DNA of 57,743 nucleotides from Alphaproteobacteria bacterium (GTDB taxonomy: Bacteria; Pseudomonadota; Alphaproteobacteria; Micropepsales; Micropepsaceae), in the NCBI GenBank assembly GCA_947473475.1, contig CANJBZ010000028.1, positions 1-57,743 on the forward strand. Direction: 5' to 3'. Positions 1-7,278 of the stretch are shown here, piece after piece. Both the position numbers and the translations under genes were made by a program. How positions within the stretch are numbered: the first letter of the stretch is position 1; each line of letters starts with the position of its first letter. Below the pieces are notes generated by a model that ran no database searches, was not told the origin of the DNA, and saw nothing but the letters and a program-made list of their open reading frames with translations.

Positions 1-172
1 ACGCTGCAGCTTCCATCGTTTCGCCGAGTTCGACGAACCCGCCGGGCAGCGCGTACTGGCCTTGAAACGGCGGGTTCTTGCGGCGAATCAGCAGCAGCCG
101 TTCATGCGTATCGAAAACGACGCAGTCGGCCGCGACCCAAGGTTGTTCACAACCCTGCAAAATTATCTGCAT
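1..172 (-). CDS. NUDIX hydrolase, N-terminal part (cut by window edge)
   Basis: The first 57 residues are visible; the gene runs leftward off the window. After a short N-terminus the reading shows a beta-strand with ADCVVFD, then [10 protein letters not shown], then [15 protein letters not shown]. That last stretch is the first half of the Nudix box (G-x5-E-x7-R), so the protein should hydrolyse a nucleoside diphosphate linked to another group. The [16 protein letters not shown] context resembles ADP-ribose or NADH pyrophosphatase-type members, but the substrate cannot be told. The start is ATG at 172; GGAGG lies directly before it with only one base of spacing, which is unusually tight. No other in-frame start is present upstream. 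The catalytic glutamates of the REUXEE half lie outside the window. Confidence 0.85.
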   Translation of the reverse strand, partial: MQIILQGCEQPWVAADCVVFDTHERLLLIRRKNPPFQGQYALPGGFVELGETMEAAA

Positions 173-184
173 GCCTCCAACACG

Positions 185-687
185 ATGGATCGATCCGGTG
201 TGTTCCTGTTCGGCGGCTTGCCCTCGGGGTGGATGCTGGTTGGTATTGGCGGACTTGTGCCGGCCTTCGTGTCGGGAGCTGCGCCATCGGCTGCTGCCAT
301 GGCCATCAGCCTGGGCGGGGTGATGATCGCCCAACGCGCATTCACGGGCATTTCAGGGGGGCTTAGCGGTCTTGCGCGCGCATCAATCGCGTGGAAGCAG
401 GTCGCGGAATTGTTCCGCTGCGGCAGCGCGATGCCGTCTACCGAACCCTATCTTTCGCGCGATCAGATGCGCGGCACCGGCAGCCAGCTTTCGCATGGCG
501 AGCGGAGCCGCATTTTTCTGGCACGCGCGTTGCTGCAAGGCGCGCAGCTTACGGTGATGGACGAGAGTTTCGCGGCGCTCGATCCCGAGACGCTGGAGAA
601 GTGCTTGCGCGCAACCTTCAAGCGGGCGCAGGCGCTGATCGTCATCGCCCACCCCTAAGGGGCATTCAGCCTTCCGGCGAACCGTGA
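185..687 (+). pseudogene. Decayed ABC exporter (fused TMD and ATPase remnant)
   Basis: The reading from about 185 gives a hydrophobic segment with [16 protein letters not shown] and [10 protein letters not shown], typical of an exporter membrane domain. It jumps straight into the back half of an ABC ATPase: signature LSHGERSR, Walker B LTVMDESFAALD and the switch histidine in IVIAH. Walker A and the Q-loop are missing, which implies an internal deletion between roughly residues 75 and 95 of the remnant. The frame closes early at 658, just after IAHP. One base over, the other frame continues PLRGIQPSGEP to a stop at 687, so a frameshift near the 3' end is also likely. The 5' end abuts the divergent NUDIX start. 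With no nucleotide-binding P-loop it cannot be a working transporter. Confidence 0.7.
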
Positions 688-1874
688 TAGCCAATTTCGA
701 ACGGCGCCTTTTCCGGCATCTCTTGCGCGTCTCCCGCGCCACCACGGCGGAAGTGCAACACCGCCCAATCCATCGAGCCGAGCATACGCGCCGGTTCGGC
801 CGCTGCACACCGCGCCGCAAGGTCTATCCAGAATTGCGGCGGCGTTTGTCCGGTCTGCACAATATGCGCCGAGCTTAGGAAGGCCCGCGCGAAGCCCATG
901 CCGAATGGGCGCGTCTGATGGAAATGCGTGATGCCGGCGGAAGCGATGCGGGATTTCTCCTCTCCCCACCCTTGCGACGGATCGATACGCTGCACGTCCG
1001 GTGCATCAAGCGCTTCGAACAACAGCGCGAGACGGCGGTGAAGCGCCTGAACCTGAGCGGCGAACGATTGTTTCGCCTTGTGGCCCAACACTGACCGGTC
1101 GCCGAGCACGAAGCTTAGGGGATGATCGTCATCGATGTTGATGGCCGCCTGAACGACAAAAAAGCTTCCCGTCTTGGTGAGACTGCGCGTTACGCCACGG
1201 CACACCATAACGTCGTCAAGCCAGTGCAGCGCCTGCGAGACGGTAATGACGTCATATTCGCCGTCTTGATAAACAAGCCGGTTGCAGGATTCGTGGATCG
1301 CGTTGAGCCGCAATCCCGCGCGTTTGGCCTCGCGCTTCGCTGCCGCCACAAAGCCGCGGGACAATTCCATCAGCGACACGTTCTGCGAGACGCGGGCGAG
1401 AGCCAGGGCAAGGCTTCCCGGCCCGCCCGCAAGATCGAGAACGCGCGTCTCCTCCGTTACAGGCGCCGTTTGGATCACGACGTCTGCGATCTCCTGCGGG
1501 AAGGGACGGTGCGTCAGATAATCCTGCGCCATACGTGCGCTGTACCGCGAGGTGTCATCGCGCACACCCGCCAGAACACCGGCGCTGCGCATATCCTCAA
1601 TGGCTTTCAGCAGGCGGGCACGTTCCGGCTTTGTATCCCGCGCTTTGGTGAAGCGAAAATAGGCTTTCACCGCGTCCGCCGGAGTGGCCCCGCTGCGCCC
1701 GGAAAACAGTGCCAACAGCACGCGGTAACGCTCGTTCAGCCAGTATTGGATGTAGGGCTCGACCTCTTTGGCAACATACGGCCGGCCATCCATGGAAAAG
1801 GCGAGCGCAAAGTTTGGCGAAGCGCGCAGCCGCTCGCCGGAAGATGCCTTCCTTTTCGGTGAAATCTTAGCCAT
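666..1874 (-). CDS. Class I SAM-dependent methyltransferase
   Basis: This 402-residue protein has a helical N-terminal region (1-130) followed by a Rossmann methyltransferase core. Motif I is VLDLAGGPGSLALALA at about 145-160, the SAM-binding glycine loop; an acidic residue follows in SLMELSRGF, and YDVITVSQALHWLDD resembles motif IV. The N-terminal extension looks like the winged-helix/dimerisation part of O-methyltransferase-type proteins. The substrate is unknown. The gene ends inside the decayed ABC remnant on the opposite strand and begins 65 bases from the gamma-glutamyltransferase stop. It could be co-transcribed with that gene, but nothing ties their functions together. Confidence 0.8.
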   Translation of the reverse strand: MAKISPKRKASSGERLRASPNFALAFSMDGRPYVAKEVEPYIQYWLNERYRVLLALFSGRSGATPADAVKAYFRFTKARDTKPERARLLKAIEDMRSAGVLAGVRDDTSRYSARMAQDYLTHRPFPQEIADVVIQTAPVTEETRVLDLAGGPGSLALALARVSQNVSLMELSRGFVAAAKREAKRAGLRLNAIHESCNRLVYQDGEYDVITVSQALHWLDDVMVCRGVTRSLTKTGSFFVVQAAINIDDDHPLSFVLGDRSVLGHKAKQSFAAQVQALHRRLALLFEALDAPDVQRIDPSQGWGEEKSRIASAGITHFHQTRPFGMGFARAFLSSAHIVQTGQTPPQFWIDLAARCAAAEPARMLGSMDWAVLHFRRGGAGDAQEMPEKAPFEIGYHGSPEG

Positions 1875-1939
1875 GGGTTACACCATAGACGCCAGTGACC
1901 GCATTTTATTCCCTTCCGCGGAAATCTGAGGGCAAGCTC

Positions 1940-3520
1940 TCAATAGCCCAGAGCGCACCCATCTTTGCGCGGATCGGAACCGCCGATGAGAGTGCCTCTC
2001 TCCCAGTCGATCCAAATCCCCTGACCACCGCCAAGGGGAACAGCCGCTTTGGTTGTCTTGTGACCCAACCTCTCCAAACCCGCGACAATGACGGCAGGTA
2101 CGCCGTCCTCAAGCTCGTAGAGATTTTCGTAGTGCAGCCCGCGCGGCATATCGATGGCTTCCTGCACATCGCAGCCGAAATCGAGCATGTTGGTCAGCAC
2201 ATGGACCTGCCCCACCGGCTGATATTGTCCGCCCATCACGCCGAACGGCATGACAGCACGGCCCGCTTTTGTAACCAGCGCCGGCATGATCGTGTGCAAC
2301 GGCCGCTTGCGCGGCGCTATGCAATTGGGGTGACCGGGCTGAATACGGAAACCGGTGCCGCGATTCTGGAAAAGAACGCCGGTCTTGTTGGACACGATCG
2401 CCGAACCGAACGAGTAGGCGACGGAATTGATGAACGAGCAGACGTTACGATCCCGATCAACCACCGTAATGTAAACCGTCGATGGGCTCATGGGCGGCGT
2501 CACCAAAGGCAGGTCCAACAAACGGTCCATTCTGACCTGCGCGCCGTATTCTCTTGCGAATTGCAGCGCCTTTGCGACATCGACCGTGGCGCTTTCCGGG
2601 TCGGCGATGTGTTCCTCGCGCATCATGTAAGCGACGCGCGCGGCCTCCGCTTCGAGATGGAAACGCTCCACGCTCATCGCCGGTAAGCTCGCCAGATCGA
2701 AGCGCGACAAAACATCAAGCATCGCCAGCATGGTGATGCCGGGACCGTTCGGCGGACATTGCCAAACATCGTGGCCGCGATAGCTGGTGCTAATTGGCTT
2801 GGTGGTCTCGGTCGAGTGCGTGGCAAAATCGTCCAGCACGTGCAGGCCGCCAATGCCACGCAGAGTTTCCACCATGTCCTCGGCAACAGCGCCCCGATAG
2901 AACCCGTCGCGCCCGTCTTTGGCGATGGCGCGCAAGGTACGTCCGAGTTCAGGCTGCCGGACGACATCACCGGCTACCGGCGGTTTACCCTGCGGCAGCA
3001 GATAACGCTCGGTGTTAGTGCCGCTTTTCAATTTTGCGAAATTGCTTTTCCAGTCAGAGGCAATGCGAGGCGCAACAACGTAGCCCTCCTCCGCCGCCTT
3101 GATCGCAGGCTGCAGCACCGTGTCGAGCCCCAGTCTGCCGTGATCCCTCAGGATTGTCGCCCAGGCATCGACCGCACCGGGAATGCTGACCGCATGAGCA
3201 GACGTGAGAGGGATCGCGCCGATGTTGCGTTCAAGATACCAAGTGGCGTCCGCCGCGTTTGGCGCACGGCCCGAACCGTTGTAAGCAACGACGTCGCCCA
3301 CGCCTCTGGGCTGAATGAGTGCAAAACAGTCGCCGCCGACGCCGGTCGACTGCGGCTCAATAACCCCAAGCAGCGCGCACGCCGCCACCGCCGCATCAGC
3401 CGCCGTACCGCCGGCACGCAACACGTCAATGGCCGTTAGCGTCGCCAACGGATGAGATGTCGCCGCCATCGCATTCTGCGCATGAACCGTCGACCGCCCT
3501 GCAAGCTGAAAATTTCTCAT
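1940..3520 (-). CDS. ggt: Gamma-glutamyltransferase family protein (GGT)
   Basis: This 526-residue N-terminal nucleophile hydrolase has the family opening HPLATLTAIDVLRAGGTAADA, the GVGGDCF loop, and the autocleavage region STVYITVVD at about residue 345. In that region the Thr before VYITVVD aligns with the catalytic Thr of TTHxSVVD. The large and small subunits would form by cleavage there. FGSAIVSNKTGVLFQNRG and the late GGxGIWIDW/GGSDPRKDG segments fit YwrD-like GGTs of the glutathione/gamma-glutamyl transfer and hydrolysis family. No convincing signal peptide is visible, so a cytoplasmic protein is plausible. The start MRNFQLAGRS has no strong ribosome site; it is chosen because the conserved fold begins about 20 residues later. 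Confidence 0.9.
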   Translation of the reverse strand: MRNFQLAGRSTVHAQNAMAATSHPLATLTAIDVLRAGGTAADAAVAACALLGVIEPQSTGVGGDCFALIQPRGVGDVVAYNGSGRAPNAADATWYLERNIGAIPLTSAHAVSIPGAVDAWATILRDHGRLGLDTVLQPAIKAAEEGYVVAPRIASDWKSNFAKLKSGTNTERYLLPQGKPPVAGDVVRQPELGRTLRAIAKDGRDGFYRGAVAEDMVETLRGIGGLHVLDDFATHSTETTKPISTSYRGHDVWQCPPNGPGITMLAMLDVLSRFDLASLPAMSVERFHLEAEAARVAYMMREEHIADPESATVDVAKALQFAREYGAQVRMDRLLDLPLVTPPMSPSTVYITVVDRDRNVCSFINSVAYSFGSAIVSNKTGVLFQNRGTGFRIQPGHPNCIAPRKRPLHTIMPALVTKAGRAVMPFGVMGGQYQPVGQVHVLTNMLDFGCDVQEAIDMPRGLHYENLYELEDGVPAVIVAGLERLGHKTTKAAVPLGGGQGIWIDWERGTLIGGSDPRKDGCALGY

Positions 3521-3592
3521 AACAATTTGCTCACTTTAATGCTGACAGCCGGGCGGATAGCGCCAGCTTCCTATGGCGCTTGCGCCATAGAT

Positions 3593-3850
3593 CTATTGCA
3601 CGAGGCGAATATGTTCGGCGAGCAGTGTTGTCCCGACGAGAAACCCGTCGCATTCCACTGTCTGTCCAACAAAACCATTCAAAGTCGCATCCGCGAATGC
3701 GGGCCCGCTCTTCCTGCGCAGGATAAACTGACCCTTTTCGGTGTCGACAAAAACGGCCTCGCGTTCGCTTTTGCTGCCTTTCGCGTATAGCCCTAGCGTG
3801 ACCCGCCCGCGCAGATCTTTCACCGGTATAGGGCCCGAGTTATCCGTCAT
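3593..3850 (-). CDS. Small conserved-looking protein, 85 aa, unknown function
   Basis: The 85-residue reading begins MTDNSGPIPVKDLRGRVTL and ends LLAEHIRLVQ. Alternating hydrophobic residues and patches such as VFVDTEKGQFILRRK and GQTVECDGFLVGTTLLAEHI suggest a small beta-barrel (OB-like) domain; I do not recognise a named family. A longer open frame extends upstream to 4042. That part would read through the neighbouring 58-residue gene in a different frame and has poor composition, so the start is placed at ATG 3850. It follows the 58-residue gene by 7 bases, which suggests a two-gene unit. Confidence 0.6.
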   Translation of the reverse strand: MTDNSGPIPVKDLRGRVTLGLYAKGSKSEREAVFVDTEKGQFILRRKSGPAFADATLNGFVGQTVECDGFLVGTTLLAEHIRLVQ

Positions 3851-3857
3851 CCCAGTC

Positions 3858-4034
3858 TCAGCGCCGGTGATAGACGCAGTAATCGATGATACGTCCGCCC
3901 AATTCCTTGGCGACCACTGCAATCGTTGATCGCTGGTCGCTCTTGGAGTTTGCCTTGGGCGTACCGATCGTAAGGTAATACCTGGAAGGAGCGCTGGCCA
4001 CCTTCGACGTGCCTGCAGAACGCACATATTGCAT
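3858..4034 (-). CDS. Small protein, 58 aa, unknown function
   Basis: A 58-codon frame starts at ATG 4034 (MQYVRSAGTSKV) and ends YCVYHRR at a stop at 3858-3860. The middle, RYYLTIGTPKANSKSDQR followed by STIAVVAKELGGRIIDY, has the look of a real folded domain: alternating strand residues, then an amphipathic helix. The other two frames here are compositionally poor. The next gene starts 7 bases after the stop. No family is recognised. The ribosome site (TGGA) is weak. Confidence 0.45.
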   Translation of the reverse strand: MQYVRSAGTSKVASAPSRYYLTIGTPKANSKSDQRSTIAVVAKELGGRIIDYCVYHRR

Positions 4035-4115
4035 GGTTCCACTGCTGCACGCCTGCTTTGATCAATTTGCCCAGCCGAAGATCGCTAGCTTAACCGTTAA
4101 CGACACCGCGACCTT

Positions 4116-4292
4116 TCAATAGGTCATGCTGGCGGCGTTGAGCATGCCGATGGCGAACGTAGCAGCTGCAAGAATTTCAACGGCAGCGGCATTGCCTTCT
4201 TCGATATGGCGGAAAATCCCTCGAAACAGGAAGTTCACCAGCAGATGGCCTCCGTGTTGGACAAGAAGCGCGGTGACGCTCCACACCGCCAT
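4116..4292 (-). CDS. Short hydrophobic protein, 58 aa, resembles half of a DUF350 membrane domain
   Basis: A 58-codon frame (MAVWSVTALLVQHGG...) between tRNA-Gln and the small-gene pair contains LLVNFLFRGIFRHIEEGNAAA followed by a hydrophobic stretch with FAIGMLNAASMTY. The EGNAAA-then-hydrophobic pattern is reminiscent of the DUF350 repeat (a small helical membrane domain in which a GN pair follows the first helix). The match is by eye only. No good ribosome site is seen. The gene begins 20 bases downstream of the tRNA on the same strand, so it may be co-transcribed with it. It could be a fragment of a larger lost gene. Confidence 0.35.
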   Translation of the reverse strand: MAVWSVTALLVQHGGHLLVNFLFRGIFRHIEEGNAAAVEILAAATFAIGMLNAASMTY

Positions 4293-4311
4293 GTCGACGA
4301 AGGAAACGCAG

Positions 4312-4385
4312 TGGCTGGGGGACTAGGATTCGAACCTAGACAGGCAGAGTCAGAGTCTGCAGTCCTACCATTAGACGATCCCCCA
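4312..4385 (-). tRNA. tRNA-Gln (anticodon CTG)
   Basis: On the minus strand the sequence folds as a tRNA. The acceptor stem is TGGGGGA/TCCCCCA (4379-4385 with 4316-4322). The anticodon stem GCAGA/TCTGC encloses a seven-base loop with CTG at positions 34-36. The T arm contains GGTTCGAATCC. Discriminator G and an encoded CCA follow at 4312-4315. CTG decodes CAG, so this is glutamine. The encoded CCA argues for an intact gene. Confidence 0.95.
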
Positions 4386-4506
4386 AGACCGTCGTGCGCG
4401 GCGTGCCCGCGGGGTTGTACCGCTTTGGGCGGCCAACGGAAAATCCCTTATCCCCTCTCTGTGATAAGGACAAGGCCCGGCGCGGCACGAAGCCCGCCTC
4501 CCGGCC

Positions 4507-4529
4507 TTGCAGGTTCACCGAACCTGCAA
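4507..4529 (+). promoter_or_regulatory. Perfect 10-bp inverted repeat in the leader of the TctA-type gene
   Basis: TTGCAGGTTC and GAACCTGCAA are separated by only three bases (ACC). The element lies about 18 bases before the ribosome-binding site of the transporter gene. There is no T-run after it, so an operator or an RNA stem-loop that affects translation is more likely than a terminator. The role is inferred from position only. Confidence 0.45.
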
Positions 4530-4559
4530 CACTCTGGGGCAAAACAGGGGGGGAAGCAT

Positions 4560-6620
4560 TTGGAAATCCTGCACGCGGCGGGTGAGGCTTTTTTTCTCAT
4601 CTTCAACCTGCACACGCTGCCCTTCCTGTTCCTCGGGGTCATCATGGGCCTGTGTCTGGGCATTCTGCCCGGTATCGGCGGTGTCGCGGGGACGGCGCTC
4701 CTATTGCCGTTCACCTATAATATGGACGCGCCGACCGCCATTGCCCTGCTGCTCGGGCTCGGCGCCACCACCACCACGGCCGATCCGATTTCCGCCATTG
4801 TGCTGGGGGCGCCCGGTCACGCGGCATCGGCGGCAACTACGCTGGACGGCTATCCCATGACGCGCCGGGGCGAGGCCGGCCGCGCCCTTGGTGCTTCTTA
4901 TATGTCCGCCCTGATCGGAGGATTGTTCGGCGCCGCCATCATGGCGGCCCTTCTGCCGGTGGTGCGGCCCTTCATTCTGTTTGTCGGCTCGCCCGAATTG
5001 CTGGCGTTGGCCGTATTCGGCATTTCCATGGTCTCGGTGTTATCGGGCAATACGCCCTTGCGAGGCCTGACCTGCGCCTGTTTTGGCATGATGCTGGCCA
5101 TGATCGGGTCGGACCCGCAGACCGGCACATTGCGCTGGACAATGGGCCAGCTTTATTTGTGGGAAGGGCTACCGCTGGTGCCGCTCACGCTCGGCATCTA
5201 TGCGCTTCCGGAACTCTGCGACCTGCTTGTCGCCCGAACGACGATTGTCACCGAGAACAAGCACGTGGACACCCGAACCGGGCTCATGCAAGGCGTTCGC
5301 GATTGCTTCCACAATTGGTTCCTGGTGCTGCGCTGCTCGGCGCTCGGCTCGTTCATGGGGATGATTCCCGGCATCGGAGCGGCAGTGATCGACTGGCTGT
5401 CCTATGGCCACGCCCTGCGCACCGAAAAGGGCGCGCAGCAGACCTTCGGTACCGGCGATGTGCGGGGCGTGATCGCCGCGGAATCGGCCACCAACTCGCG
5501 CGAAGGCGGCGCACTGGTGCCGACGGTGGTGTTTGGGGTCCCCTCCTCTGCCGGCATGGCGATTTTGCTTGGCGCCTTTCTGGTCCATGGCCTGGTGCCT
5601 GGGCCGGATATGGTGACCAAAAATCTGAGCATCACCTATTCGATGGTTTGGAGCATCGCGATCGCCAACATTCTTGGCTCGGGGCTGTGCTTTCTGCTGT
5701 CGGGACAGTTCGCGAAATTGGCGACGCTACGCTACACGCTGATCCTCCCGGTGGTGCTGTGCCTTGTGTATATCGGCGCCTTCGAAGGCAAGCGCGAATG
5801 GGGCGATCTCTATGCGCTGTTGTTTTTCGGGATTTTGGGATGGGCGTTTAAGCATTTCCGTTGGCCGCGCCCGCCGCTGGTGCTCGGCTTCATCCTGGGC
5901 AGTGTGCTTGAACGGTACATGTTCATTTCCATCCAGCGTTATGGCGCATCCTGGCTGACGCGCCCCGTCGTCATTGTGATGTTTTCGCTCGCCGCGCTGA
6001 GCTTGTTCCGGCCACTGCTGCAGGATGTACGGTCCCATGGCGGGCTGAAGGGCATGCTGTCCGATTTCGGAAGACCGCGCTTCTCGTGGAGCAATCTATT
6101 CCCCGCGTTCTTGCTGGTTCTCTTTGCGGTGATGCTGTCTGAAGCAGGGGAATGGAACCCGCTGGCGCGCATCATTCCAGTGATTGTGGGAACGGGCGCC
6201 ATCGTGTTCTGCTCACTTGCGCTCATCAATGAGGTGTTCAAGCGCGGAGGTGTCAAGCAGGAGAGCCTGGACGAACAGGCGCGTGCGCAAGTGCAGCGGA
6301 AGATGCACATGGACATTAAAAGCAATGTCGGTCATCTGCCCGTAAAGACGCTGCTGACGCGCGGCGCCATGTTCTTCGGCTGGATGGTTTTCTTCCTGGG
6401 TTCGATGGCGCTGATCGGCCTCATTCCCACGGTTCCACTGTTCATCATTCTTTTCATGCGGATGGAAGGACACGAACCCTGGCGCATTGTGCTGCCCATG
6501 GCGATAATCATGTGCGGGTTCATCTATGTGCTGTTCGATCAGCTGCTGGCCATTCCATGGCCACCGAGCGTTCTGGGTGATTTCCTGCCCGCCCTGAAAG
6601 GCGTGGTTCCGAGCGTGTAG
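4560..6620 (+). CDS. Tripartite tricarboxylate transporter permease, TctA fused to a TctB-like domain
   Basis: This is a large membrane subunit of a tripartite tricarboxylate transporter, which takes up carboxylates using a periplasmic binding protein. The two TctA signature loops are present: GILPGIGGVAGTALL at about 34-48 and GMIPGIGAAVIDW at about 266. Typical TctA proteins end near 500 residues. Here the chain runs to 686 and its last about 170 residues hold four hydrophobic segments with GLIPTVPLFIILFM and a terminal FDQLLAIPWPPSVLG. This matches the usual small TctB subunit, so the two membrane subunits are fused. The start is TTG at 4560, supported by GGGGGGGAAG 4-13 bases upstream. 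The frame is open much further back but crosses the tRNA. No TctC binding protein is nearby. Confidence 0.85.
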   Translation: MEILHAAGEAFFLIFNLHTLPFLFLGVIMGLCLGILPGIGGVAGTALLLPFTYNMDAPTAIALLLGLGATTTTADPISAIVLGAPGHAASAATTLDGYPMTRRGEAGRALGASYMSALIGGLFGAAIMAALLPVVRPFILFVGSPELLALAVFGISMVSVLSGNTPLRGLTCACFGMMLAMIGSDPQTGTLRWTMGQLYLWEGLPLVPLTLGIYALPELCDLLVARTTIVTENKHVDTRTGLMQGVRDCFHNWFLVLRCSALGSFMGMIPGIGAAVIDWLSYGHALRTEKGAQQTFGTGDVRGVIAAESATNSREGGALVPTVVFGVPSSAGMAILLGAFLVHGLVPGPDMVTKNLSITYSMVWSIAIANILGSGLCFLLSGQFAKLATLRYTLILPVVLCLVYIGAFEGKREWGDLYALLFFGILGWAFKHFRWPRPPLVLGFILGSVLERYMFISIQRYGASWLTRPVVIVMFSLAALSLFRPLLQDVRSHGGLKGMLSDFGRPRFSWSNLFPAFLLVLFAVMLSEAGEWNPLARIIPVIVGTGAIVFCSLALINEVFKRGGVKQESLDEQARAQVQRKMHMDIKSNVGHLPVKTLLTRGAMFFGWMVFFLGSMALIGLIPTVPLFIILFMRMEGHEPWRIVLPMAIIMCGFIYVLFDQLLAIPWPPSVLGDFLPALKGVVPSV

Positions 6621-7278
6621 CGCGCCCTGCGCCCCCTGCGGGCATCTTCGCCAGAAGAGCGAGGGAGTAAATTTGAACAACGCTTCCAGCCGGACTGGCA
6701 GGTCGCGTACGCGCTTTTCTGTTACGTGAAAATCCGTATTTGCGGCCGCCGCGTTCGCCGCAATGCGGTAGCCGGCAAGATTCGTATTGACGTAGCACGC
6801 CGCGCCACGGGAAACGCCAAGCCGCATCGGCCCGTGATTAAGATTTGCACCAGAGCGGTAACCGTTCGTTCATTGATCTTAATCTGTGTACAGATTTCTT
6901 CGCAGCAACAAGAACGGCGCAGGACCACAATCCATCCGTCATAGGCGGAACAAGCGCGCGCATTTGCAGAAAATTAGAGAGAAAATTCCGCACAAGAATA
7001 TTTCAAGCAGCGCTAAAAACCAGCCATTTCAGGCCGTTCTACAGCACTCTCAGCTAATCGCGACAAAACGAATAACGACTCGTCAATCCTGGCAATAGTC
7101 TCCGTGTACGAACCGTCCGATGTGAATTGACGGTCCGGAAAACTCGCCTCATACAGGACGCGTTCTTCGCGGCCATACCGGCTCCGTCAAAAACGGAGCG
7201 GCGCAAACGCCGGAGAAACCAAGCGACAACGAGTAGCGCAGAAGCGCGTAACACGGCATTCGCCGTGAAGGAGTGACT
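6621..7278. other. Intergenic region, 658 bp, with inverted repeats, before the RTX gene
   Basis: No convincing gene is seen; short frames here have poor composition. The stretch 6830-7100 is AT-richer than its surroundings. Structures seen: GATTAAGAT at 6836-6844 repeated inverted as ATCTTAATC at 6876-6884, enclosing a CGGTAACCG palindrome; a 7-bp hairpin GCTCCGT/ACGGAGC at 7181-7199; and a 6-bp hairpin CACGGC/GCCGTG at 7252-7267 that touches the AAGGAG ribosome site of the next gene. The region probably holds the promoter and a long leader of the secreted protein. The last hairpin could affect ribosome access. Confidence 0.4.

Noticed and set aside
3850-4042. Longer start for the 85-residue protein
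   Set aside because: It would overlap a separate, better-looking 58-codon frame, and the extension has poor patterning.
4206-4559. Extended N-terminus of the tricarboxylate transporter reading
   Set aside because: The upstream part runs across tRNA-Gln and has unnatural composition. TTG 4560 with a strong ribosome site fits the family start.
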